DNA of 9,377 nucleotides from Flavobacteriales bacterium UBA1694. GTDB taxonomy: Bacteria; Bacteroidota; Bacteroidia; Flavobacteriales; Weeksellaceae. Below the pieces are notes generated by a model. It saw only the letters and a program-made list of their open reading frames with translations, searched no databases and had not been told where the DNA came from. The stretch covers positions 2,925-12,301 of the forward strand of contig DCJS01000020.1 in NCBI GenBank assembly GCA_002319955.1, given 5' to 3'. The first letter of the stretch is position 1, and each line of letters begins with the position of its first letter. Both the position numbers and the translations under genes were made by a program. Shown piece by piece: positions 1 through 6,893 of this stretch.

Positions 1-2073
1 GAAGTGGTGATTGTCAGTAAAGCCTACAAGACCACTGCTGAGAGTCCCTTATCGCTTCGAACCATTACCAGTGAAGAAGTTCAAAAAAATGCCGGATCTA
101 ACCGCGATGTTTCTAAAGCACTTTTAAGTTTACCCGGTGTTGGAACCACGGCCACGTTTCGAAACGACCTATTTATTCGTGGGGGAAGTTCCTCAGAGAA
201 TAAATTTTATATAGACGGCATTGAAGTGCCTGTCATAAACCATTTTCAGACTCAGGGTGCTAGTGGGGGACCCAGAGGTCTTATTACTATTGATTTCATC
301 AAGGATGTGGAATTCTATAGTGGGGCCTTTCCAGCCAAGCGAAATGCCACGCTTTCCTCTTTATTTGAATTTAATCTAAAGCAGGCAAGAAAAGATAAAA
401 TGGGCTACAAAGCCGTGCTTGGTCTTGACGATATGCAGCTTATGATGGACGGTCCCCTAAGTAAGGACCAGTCATGGAGTGGTTTATTTTCGGTTCGAAA
501 ATCCAATCTTCAACTGCTTTTTAAAACCATTGGGCTCCCGTTTTTACCAAGCTATTACGACACCACCATGAAAGTGTCTAAGAAGTTTAAAAACGGAAAT
601 GAGCTCTATTTTATTGGCCTTGGGGCTATCGATGAATTTAAACTCAATCAAAATGCAGAGCCCACCTTAGCCAACTTAACCTTAATTGAAAGACTTCCTG
701 TATCCCCACAATGGAACTATACTTTTGGGGCAGGGTACCGCCATCTTGTAGAGAATGGAAATTGGCTTTTCACCTGGAGCCGCAATAGGCTTGATAATAA
801 ATCAACGAAGTACTACCGAAATATTGAAACGCCAGAAAACCTTCTTACGAAATACCATTCCACAGAAAGTGAAAACAAGATTCGGGTGGATCGTAGTTTT
901 CGACTAGGGGACTATCAATTAAGCTCCGGAGGAAATGTAAATTTTGCGAATTACTTTAATAATTCAAATCTTCGTATCATAACTCAAGAAGGACCGGTTC
1001 TCGATCTTTACCGCTCAGACTTAAACCTGATGCAGTATGGATTGTATCTGCAGGCCTCAAAAAAATTCTTTGATACAAAACTCGAGCTTTCCGCTGGGGT
1101 AAGGCTCGATGGAAGTGATTACTCAGAAAAAACAGCCAATCCTTTAGAGAAGTTTTCTCCCCGCGTGTCGGCGAAGTATAAAATCACAGATCGCTTCGCC
1201 CTAAATGTTAACGGGGGACTCTATTACATGCTGCCTTCTTATACCGCGTTAGGATTTATCCAAGAGGGAAACTTAGTCAATAAAGGAACTTTAGAATACA
1301 TTCAAAACGCTCAAGTCGTTGGTGGGGTCGAGCTCAATTTGAAGAACAACCTTCGAATCACCGCAGAAACCTATTACAAAAACTATAAGAACTATCCTTT
1401 TTCATTACGTAATGGAATTTCTCTAGCCAATTTTGGAGGCGATTTTGGTGTGGTTGGTGCAGAGCCTTTAGACTCTAGAGGCAAGGGGGAGACCTACGGA
1501 TTTGAACTCCTTATGCAAAAGCGAACCCTTAATGATTTTTATGGGATCGCGTCCTACACCTTTGGACACTCAAAATTCAGCAATGAGTCTGGAGAACTGC
1601 TGCCTTCCAGTTGGGATAGCCGCCACATACTCTCACTAACAGCGGGGAAATACCTTAAACGCGATTGGAATATAGGAGCCCGTTTTAGACTTCAAAGCGC
1701 GCTCCCAGAAACGCCCTACGATTTGGAGAAAAGCCCTTATGTTTCGGTTTGGAACGTAGCGAACTCCGCCGTATACAATTACGATCTTTTGAATCAGCAG
1801 CGCGGAAATACGGTTCACCAATTGGATGTCCGGGTAGAAAAAAAATGGATCTTCACTAAATGGCAGATCACGTTCTATCTAGACGTGGTGAATGCCTACG
1901 GTTCAAAAAGCCCAAGTCGACTCCCGGTTGTGGCTCTAGAGAGGGATTCACAGGGGAATGGAATTATTTCGAACCCAGACGCGCAGCAGTCGGAGCAGCA
2001 GTATGAGCTCAATTACGGACAGAATGACCGCTCGACGCCACTGCCGTACTTTGGACTCATCTTCGATTTCTAA
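1..2073 (+). CDS. TonB-dependent outer-membrane receptor, 5' end missing
   Basis: The reading frame is open from the first base, so the true start lies upstream; a GTG at position 4 is an internal Val codon of a continuing protein. The visible 690 residues begin at the end of what is probably an N-terminal carboxypeptidase-regulatory-like beta-sandwich (EVVIVSKAYK), then enter the plug domain: SPLSLRTITSEEVQK (about 15-29), LLSLPGV (41-47), and IRGGSSSENKFYIDGIEVP (59-77), the usual plug signature. The rest alternates aromatic beta-strands typical of a 22-strand barrel and ends in Phe (YFGLIFDF), as outer-membrane barrels do. Family knowledge: such receptors import substrates across the outer membrane using TonB-ExbBD energy. 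The substrate cannot be read here. The protein is too short for a classic SusC (about 1000 residues), and no SusD gene follows. A usual full length would be about 780-800 residues, so roughly 100 N-terminal residues and the signal peptide are probably outside the window. Confidence 0.9.
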   Translation, partial: EVVIVSKAYKTTAESPLSLRTITSEEVQKNAGSNRDVSKALLSLPGVGTTATFRNDLFIRGGSSSENKFYIDGIEVPVINHFQTQGASGGPRGLITIDFIKDVEFYSGAFPAKRNATLSSLFEFNLKQARKDKMGYKAVLGLDDMQLMMDGPLSKDQSWSGLFSVRKSNLQLLFKTIGLPFLPSYYDTTMKVSKKFKNGNELYFIGLGAIDEFKLNQNAEPTLANLTLIERLPVSPQWNYTFGAGYRHLVENGNWLFTWSRNRLDNKSTKYYRNIETPENLLTKYHSTESENKIRVDRSFRLGDYQLSSGGNVNFANYFNNSNLRIITQEGPVLDLYRSDLNLMQYGLYLQASKKFFDTKLELSAGVRLDGSDYSEKTANPLEKFSPRVSAKYKITDRFALNVNGGLYYMLPSYTALGFIQEGNLVNKGTLEYIQNAQVVGGVELNLKNNLRITAETYYKNYKNYPFSLRNGISLANFGGDFGVVGAEPLDSRGKGETYGFELLMQKRTLNDFYGIASYTFGHSKFSNESGELLPSSWDSRHILSLTAGKYLKRDWNIGARFRLQSALPETPYDLEKSPYVSVWNVANSAVYNYDLLNQQRGNTVHQLDVRVEKKWIFTKWQITFYLDVVNAYGSKSPSRLPVVALERDSQGNGIISNPDAQQSEQQYELNYGQNDRSTPLPYFGLIFDF

Positions 2074-2243
2074 TTTTTTTTAACCGGTTTTTTGTTTAAT
2101 TTTGAGTTCAAGACCCTTTAATTGGGATTTAAACCTAAATTTAATTGGAAAAGAATAAAATCAAAGAATTCTCTAGATTCCTATGTTTTTATTCAAATTT
2201 CTTAGAGAAAGAATGCGCTATTTAATTAAAATTCTGCGAGTCT

Positions 2244-3701
2244 ATGACCCTATTAATTATTTTTGAGATCCTCTATGTACTCGTCTTAATTGGGGTTTGT
2301 CTTCGCATAATTTTGGATACGAAGGATACGACAAAATCTCTTGCTTACGTTTTATTTGCGATTTTCGTTCCGGTAATTGGGATTTTATTCTATTTCATTT
2401 TTGGCATTAATTACCGCCACCGTGTTATGTATAAAAAGAAGCTCATTAAGGATGAGAAATTAGCCTCAGAGCTTAAAACAAAACTCCTTGCCTATTCAAA
2501 AGAGACGTATTTAGGCAATAGTACTTCCATGGCACAAACCAGAGAACTCGCCTACATGCTCATGCATGATTTGCTAAGTCCTTTAACCTCCGGCAATGCG
2601 GTTTCAATTCTTCGCAACGGCGAAGAGAAGTTCCCTGAAGTGCTTAAAGCTTTAAGGCAGGCCAAACACCACATCCATCTTGAGTACTACATCTACGAGG
2701 ATGATAAAATCGGAAATGAAATCGCTGAAGTTTTAATTCAAAAAGCAAAACAAGGGGTTGAGGTCCGGGTGATCTACGATGATTTTGGAAGTGGACGCGG
2801 TTGCAAACGTTTGATGGAAAAGCTTTCTAAGTCCGGTGTGGAGGCGCATCCTTTTCTTAAAATTTATTTTGTGGCACTGGCCAACCGAATTAATTACCGA
2901 AACCACCGTAAAATAATTGTGGTGGACGGAAGAACCTCGTTCGTGGGAGGCATTAATGTAAGTGATCACTACATCAATGACTTCTCAGATCCTGACAAGC
3001 TCTACTGGCGCGACACTCATTTAAAGATCACGGGCCCTGGAACGTTCTATTTGCAATTCCTATTTCTGTGCGACTGGAACTTCTGCGCCGAGCAAAATTT
3101 AGAAGCAACCGAGGCGTTTTTCCCGGCTCCAGAGACGATTGATCCGGAGCAAAGCAAAGTCGTTCAAATCGCGTCAAGTGGACCCGATTCACCAACCCCA
3201 ACGATTTTGTATTCCATCCTCCAGGCCATTAATTTGGCCCAGAAAGAGATTCTTATTACAAGTCCGTATTTCATCCCAGATGAAAGTCTGATGAATGCCC
3301 TTATTATAGGCTCACACAGTGGAATTAAGATAAAATTGCTGGTGCCCTTAAATTCGGATTCGAAGGTGGTGAAATTTGCTTCTAGGGCCTATTATGCCCC
3401 GCTTTTAAAATCAGGTATTGAAATTTACCAGTACGAAAAAGGCTTTATTCATTCAAAGACCATGGTCGTTGATAGCGCCTTAGCCATTGTCGGAACGGCC
3501 AATATGGACATTCGAAGTTTCGATTTAAATTTCGAGGTGAATGCCATTGTCTACGATCAGTCCACCGCCCTAGAACTTCGCGCTCAGTTTGAAGACGATT
3601 TAAAAGTGTCGCTGCAAATTGATAAAACCCAGTGGCTCGCTAGGGGCAAAGGGGTGCAGCTCGTCGAAAATACAGCCCGTTTAATTTCGCCCTTACTTTA
3701 A
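2244..3701 (+). CDS. cls: cardiolipin synthase (phospholipase D superfamily)
   Basis: The product is 485 residues, essentially the length of ClsA-type enzymes. Two hydrophobic helices at about 1-23 and 32-53 form the PLDc_N membrane anchor. Two HKD motifs follow: H221-R-K223 to D228 (HRKIIVVD, then GRTSFVGGINV) and H403-S-K405 to D410 (HSKTMVVD, then VGTANMDIRS). The C-terminus RLISPLL is the usual Cls ending. Family knowledge: these enzymes condense two phosphatidylglycerol molecules (or PG with PE in some subtypes) into cardiolipin at the inner membrane, through a phospho-histidine intermediate; both HKD motifs are intact. The ATG is chosen because the membrane anchor starts immediately after it and the next Met is residue 62, which would delete the anchor. 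No clear Shine-Dalgarno is present. It sits 170 bp after the receptor gene and 186 bp before the next gene, so it is probably transcribed alone. The precise Cls subtype is inferred. Confidence 0.94.
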   Translation: MTLLIIFEILYVLVLIGVCLRIILDTKDTTKSLAYVLFAIFVPVIGILFYFIFGINYRHRVMYKKKLIKDEKLASELKTKLLAYSKETYLGNSTSMAQTRELAYMLMHDLLSPLTSGNAVSILRNGEEKFPEVLKALRQAKHHIHLEYYIYEDDKIGNEIAEVLIQKAKQGVEVRVIYDDFGSGRGCKRLMEKLSKSGVEAHPFLKIYFVALANRINYRNHRKIIVVDGRTSFVGGINVSDHYINDFSDPDKLYWRDTHLKITGPGTFYLQFLFLCDWNFCAEQNLEATEAFFPAPETIDPEQSKVVQIASSGPDSPTPTILYSILQAINLAQKEILITSPYFIPDESLMNALIIGSHSGIKIKLLVPLNSDSKVVKFASRAYYAPLLKSGIEIYQYEKGFIHSKTMVVDSALAIVGTANMDIRSFDLNFEVNAIVYDQSTALELRAQFEDDLKVSLQIDKTQWLARGKGVQLVENTARLISPLL

Positions 3702-3813
3702 TCGATCGTTTTAGCGCGCACAGAGAGCTAAGAGGCTACTAAAAAGACTTTACGGCAGCACCATGCGCCCTATGCAGGTCACTTAAACTTCTCGAAAGCG
3801 CTTTGTTTGTAGG

Positions 3814-3838
3814 GCCGTTGCTCTATACGGCAAGAGCA
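3814..3838. repeat. two interleaved inverted repeats upstream of a promoter
   Basis: GCCGT (3814-3818) is inverted at 3827-3831 (ACGGC), and TGCTCT (3819-3824) is inverted at 3833-3838 (AGAGCA). The loop of the first hairpin contains the left arm of the second, so the two cannot both form as simple hairpins. The block ends five bases before the TTG box at 3843 and carries no T-tract, so it does not look like a terminator for cls. It could be an upstream binding site for a regulator, or a chance arrangement. Confidence 0.35.
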
Positions 3839-3842
3839 CAAA

Positions 3843-3873
3843 TTGCATAAAAGGAAATAATACTCTAAATTTG
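3843..3873 (+). promoter_or_regulatory. Bacteroidota-type promoter of the holin-like/PH/peptidase unit
   Basis: TTG at 3843-3845 is followed after 20 nt by TAAATTTG at 3866-3873, matching the -33 TTG and -7 TAnnTTTG consensus of the primary sigma factor of this phylum. The same 20-nt spacing is found before queA in this window. The predicted transcription start is near 3877, only about 11 nt before the ATG at 3888. Confidence 0.7.
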
Positions 3874-3887
3874 GGTAAAATAACGTT

Positions 3888-4229
3888 ATGAATTTACTTA
3901 TTAGACTCTTAATTACGGCCGTTTCTGCCTTTGTGCTTCAAATGATTCTCAGTGGAGTGGAATTTGACACCTTTGTCTCCGCCGTCATCTTTGCCGTGGT
4001 TCTGGGAATCGTCAATCTGATTTTCAAGCCCATTATGCAGATTTTGGGGTTCCCTTTAACTGTGCTTACCCTAGGCCTTTTTGCCTTAGTTATTAATGCC
4101 CTCGTGATTCTAATTGTGGATTACTTCGTGGAAGGCATGCACGTGGATGGCTTTGGATGGGCCTTTATCTTTAGTATTTTGCTTTCAATTATAACGTCTG
4201 TTTTAGGCGGACTCGTGAAAAGTGATTAA
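3888..4229 (+). CDS. PF04020-family four-helix membrane protein (holin superfamily IV-like, YvlD type)
   Basis: The product is 113 residues and almost entirely hydrophobic, with four predicted helices at about 3-22, 28-48, 52-79 and 88-110. The central NLIFKPIMQILGFPLTVLTL (43-62), followed by LFALVINALV, is the recognisable core of PF04020, annotated as mycobacterial four-TMS phage holin / phage holin family and including B. subtilis YvlD. The length fits the family. Despite the name, most chromosomal members are not next to phage genes, and none are seen here; a lysis role is not supported. The exact biochemical role of the family is not established. The ATG follows a strong promoter directly, with a very short leader and no Shine-Dalgarno. 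It is probably co-transcribed with the PH-domain gene 18 bp downstream, whose product is also a small membrane protein. Confidence 0.88.
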   Translation: MNLLIRLLITAVSAFVLQMILSGVEFDTFVSAVIFAVVLGIVNLIFKPIMQILGFPLTVLTLGLFALVINALVILIVDYFVEGMHVDGFGWAFIFSILLSIITSVLGGLVKSD

Positions 4230-4247
4230 CGAATTAGAGAGCGCCCA

Positions 4248-4733
4248 ATGACCACGTATTCAAATGCAAACCGCGACTTCGTTGCAAACGCCATCACAGG
4301 AGTTTTCGTGCTTATTACACTTGGATCCCTTGGGTTCTGGGCCTTGAGCTCAGACAAGGAGGCGCGCACCTCTGGAATGGCTCTTAGCCTTATTTTTCTT
4401 CTGGTACTTACAATCTCTTGGCTTTTAATTCCAACACTTGAAAAAACGGCGAGTCATTTTGAAATTCGAACCAAACTCTCGACGAGTTCGATTCCTCTAA
4501 ATCAAATTAAATCCCTCACTCGAGCGCCACAAAAATTAGTTCATTTCAGAGTCTTTGGTGTGGGCGGTCTGTTTGGGTATTTTGGCTATTTCAATGGCAA
4601 AGAGCTTTGGTACGTGACGAATCTAAAAAAAGCAATAAAAATTGAAACAAACACTGGAAGAGTCTACCTCGTGAGCCCGAAAGAGCCTGAGGTTCTTTTG
4701 CAGGCACTTCAAAACGATATTAACATTAAATAA
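4248..4733 (+). CDS. bacterial PH-domain membrane protein
   Basis: The product is 161 residues. Two hydrophobic segments at about 13-33 and 43-63 form a hairpin in the membrane and are followed by a soluble domain (about 66-158). The latter resembles the bacterial pleckstrin-homology family PF10882 (bPH_5): the order FEIRTKLSTSSIPLNQIKSL, then RVFGVGGLFGYFGYF (101-115), then a strand pair with basic residues (YVTNLKKAIKIET), then VYLVSPKEPEVLLQAL near the end. In this family the FG-rich segment and the SP-x-x-PE ending are characteristic. The molecular function is unknown; bacterial PH folds are thought to serve as membrane-linked protein scaffolds. The gene starts 18 bp after the PF04020 gene and ends 10 bp before the S9 peptidase gene, so all three are very likely one transcript. 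The family assignment is by recognition of the pattern, not a search. Confidence 0.77.
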   Translation: MTTYSNANRDFVANAITGVFVLITLGSLGFWALSSDKEARTSGMALSLIFLLVLTISWLLIPTLEKTASHFEIRTKLSTSSIPLNQIKSLTRAPQKLVHFRVFGVGGLFGYFGYFNGKELWYVTNLKKAIKIETNTGRVYLVSPKEPEVLLQALQNDINIK

Positions 4734-4743
4734 TACGATCTGT

Positions 4744-6747
4744 ATGAAATTAAAACATACTGTCCTCGCTCTAGCAGCCCCTTTCTTAATGAACGCACAG
4801 AATACCATGACTCCAGAGATTCTCTGGACCTTAAACCGCCTAGGGGTCTCCGCCGTGTCACCGGATCACTCAACCCTTATTTACAAATTAAGCCAAACAG
4901 ATTTGGCCACTGAAAAATCGAGTAGCAAAAGCTATTTGCTTTCCCTTGGGTCTAAAGCCGCTAATGAATTAGATCTTGGCGAAAAATCCCTAGTGCAATG
5001 GGACGCGAATGGGCTCTACGCACAAAAGGATGAGACGCTTTACCTCTCAAAAGATTCTGGCAAAACATGGACTGAATTTTACACGCTAGGAGCCGTAGAC
5101 AATGTGCGCATTTCGCCGGATGGAAAAAAGATTGCTTTCAGTAAGCAAGTTCAAATCGAGACTATTCTTGGTAAAGAGAAATATCAGGATACGCCAAATT
5201 CAACGGCGCATATCTATTCGGACTTAAACCACAGACACTGGGACTACTTTAACGAAGGGAAATACAACCACGTTTTTGTCGTAAACCTAGACCAAACGGT
5301 TGATAAAGCAGTGGACCTTCTTGAAGGCAAACCTTGGGATTCTCCTCAAAGACCTTTTGGTGGGGCAGAAGATTTTATCTTCAGTCCAGACTCTTCAAAA
5401 TTACTTTATGTTACCAAGCCATCGAGTGGTAAGGAGTACGCGCAGTCAACCAATACCGATTTGTTTTCTTACGATCTAGGGGCTAAAACCACAACGAATT
5501 TGACTCAGGGAATGATGGGCTACGATGTGAATCCGAAATTCTCACCCGATGGCAATTTCTTAAGCTGGCAGTCGATGAAACGCGAAGGGTATGAGGCGGA
5601 CAAAAATGATTTGGTCGTCCTAAATCTTAAGACGGGTAAGAAGCAGAACCTAACCGAGTCTTGGGACGAGAGTGTTTCCGGTGATGTTTTCTGGTCAAAG
5701 GACTCAAAATTGATCTACTTTACTGCGGCCTTTAAAGCGACGAAACAACTCTTCTCGGTCGATGTCCAAACGAGTAGTAAATCGAGCGTGAAGCAACTCA
5801 CGAAAGGAAACTTCGATGTAAATGAAATAGTCCTTCAAACCAAAAATGGGCTTGTGGTCACGAAAACAGACATGAACCATAACGCGGATCTCTATTTAGT
5901 GAATCTGAAAAATGGAAATTTAGAGCCGATAACGGCCGTTAATAAAGACACTTATGCCACGCTTAAGCCGGCGAAAACAGAGCTAAAGATGGTGAAAACC
6001 ACCGACGGAAAAGAAATGGGCGTATGGATGGTCTACCCACCTGATTTTGATCCAACCAAGAAATACCCAACCCTTCTGTACTGCCAGGGTGGACCACAGT
6101 CTCCTTTAACGCAGTTCTTTAGCACGCGCTGGAACCCAGGGCTTATGGCCGCTAAAGGCTACATCGTGGTGGCGCCGAACCGACGCGGAATGCCAGGGTG
6201 GGGAACGCAGTGGAATGAAGCGATTTCAAGGGATTGGGGTGGTCAAGTGATGCAGGATTACCTTTCTGCAACTGATTACGCCTTAGCGCTTCCTTACGTG
6301 GATAGCGAACGAATGGGAGCCGTAGGAGCGAGTTACGGAGGCTATAGCGTCTTTATGCTTGCCGGAATCCATGAGAACCGATTCAAAACCTTTATTGCGC
6401 ACGACGGCCTATTTGATATGAACTCGTGGTATTTAACCACCGAAGAGCTTTGGTTTGCAAACTGGGACATCGGAAAACCAACCGAAAACCCAAAACCAAA
6501 AGCCTACACTGAGTTTAATCCAATGAATTATGTTGACAAGTGGAATAAGCCGATTATGATTATTCAAGGCGGGACAGATTACCGTGTTCCTTACGAACAA
6601 GGGCAGGAGGCCTTCCAAGCAGCGAGACTAAAAGGACTTAAATCAAAGTTCCTTTATTTTCCAAACGAAAACCACTGGGTTCTACAGCCTCAAAATGGAA
6701 TTGTATGGCAAAGAGAATTCTTTGAATGGTTAGAGCAAACACTTTAA
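4744..6747 (+). CDS. exported S9-family peptidase (prolyl oligopeptidase superfamily, DPP5-like)
   Basis: The product is 667 residues with a signal peptide (MKLKHTVLALAAPFLMNAQ, cleavage probably after Gln19), so it should act in the periplasm or outside the cell. Residues about 20-400 form a TolB/PD40-like beta-propeller with repeated SPDG-type blades (VRISPDGKKIAFSK at 121, FIFSPDSSKLLYVT at 211, PKFSPDGNFLSW at 264). The C-terminal part is an alpha/beta hydrolase with an intact triad: Ser530 in GASYGGY, Asp612 in GGTDYRVP and His644 in ENHWVLQPQN; GGPQSP (449-454) supplies the oxyanion region. The stretches NRRGMPGWG, EELWFANWD and HWVLQPQNG resemble bacterial dipeptidyl-peptidase 5, such as that of Porphyromonas gingivalis, which removes N-terminal dipeptides; the exact specificity is inferred. 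The ATG lies 10 bp after the PH-domain gene with no separate promoter, so it is the last gene of that operon, closed by the hairpin at 6774. Confidence 0.92.
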   Translation: MKLKHTVLALAAPFLMNAQNTMTPEILWTLNRLGVSAVSPDHSTLIYKLSQTDLATEKSSSKSYLLSLGSKAANELDLGEKSLVQWDANGLYAQKDETLYLSKDSGKTWTEFYTLGAVDNVRISPDGKKIAFSKQVQIETILGKEKYQDTPNSTAHIYSDLNHRHWDYFNEGKYNHVFVVNLDQTVDKAVDLLEGKPWDSPQRPFGGAEDFIFSPDSSKLLYVTKPSSGKEYAQSTNTDLFSYDLGAKTTTNLTQGMMGYDVNPKFSPDGNFLSWQSMKREGYEADKNDLVVLNLKTGKKQNLTESWDESVSGDVFWSKDSKLIYFTAAFKATKQLFSVDVQTSSKSSVKQLTKGNFDVNEIVLQTKNGLVVTKTDMNHNADLYLVNLKNGNLEPITAVNKDTYATLKPAKTELKMVKTTDGKEMGVWMVYPPDFDPTKKYPTLLYCQGGPQSPLTQFFSTRWNPGLMAAKGYIVVAPNRRGMPGWGTQWNEAISRDWGGQVMQDYLSATDYALALPYVDSERMGAVGASYGGYSVFMLAGIHENRFKTFIAHDGLFDMNSWYLTTEELWFANWDIGKPTENPKPKAYTEFNPMNYVDKWNKPIMIIQGGTDYRVPYEQGQEAFQAARLKGLKSKFLYFPNENHWVLQPQNGIVWQREFFEWLEQTL

Positions 6748-6773
6748 TCTTCTATTTTCAAATAGTAAAGTAC

Positions 6774-6802
6774 AAACCTTCTAAGCATTGCTTAGAAGGT
6801 TT
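6774..6802 (+). terminator. hairpin terminator after the S9 peptidase gene
   Basis: A perfect 13-bp stem, AAACCTTCTAAGC (6774-6786) against GCTTAGAAGGTTT (6790-6802), encloses a three-base loop (ATT). It lies 26 bp after the stop codon and is flanked by a short A run on the left and TTTTG on the right, so it may also work for transcription from the other side. The T-tract is short (four T), making termination likely but not certain. Confidence 0.75.
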
Positions 6803-6832
6803 TGTCTTAAATCCAGTACCCTCGTCTAGCTA

Positions 6833-6863
6833 TTGACTTTCGCCTTCAAATAGCGTATCTTTG
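6833..6863 (+). promoter_or_regulatory. Bacteroidota-type promoter of queA
   Basis: TTG at 6833-6835, a 20-nt spacer and TATCTTTG at 6856-6863 give a full match to the TTG / TAnnTTTG consensus. The predicted start near 6867 leaves a leader of about 27 nt before the ATG at 6894. The leader is AT-rich with no Shine-Dalgarno, which is normal in this phylum. The promoter follows the hairpin at 6774-6802 directly. Confidence 0.82.
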
Positions 6864-6893
6864 CAGTCTAATTTTTAAACCGTAATTTAAAAA

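Noticed and set aside
2074..2095. AACCGGTT palindrome after the receptor stop as a terminator
   Set aside because: Only an 8-bp palindrome with no loop; although flanked by T runs, it cannot form a stable hairpin.
2097..2104. TAATTTTG as a -7 box for cls
   Set aside because: It matches TAnnTTTG, but there is no TTG 19-21 nt upstream and the leader would be about 136 nt in an AT-rich region where such matches arise by chance.
2258..2265. TATTTTTG -7-like match just inside the cls coding start
   Set aside because: It would start transcription after the ATG and delete the membrane anchor; upstream reads CTG rather than TTG.
2733..2969. Minus-strand open frame of 78 codons inside cls
   Set aside because: It lies wholly within the conserved HKD-containing coding region, shows no recognisable domain, and has no promoter or start context of its own; it is a shadow of cls.
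3888..4229. Phage lysis holin or prophage remnant
   Set aside because: PF04020 carries a holin name, but no endolysin, integrase, structural or other phage gene is present, and the neighbours are housekeeping and envelope genes.
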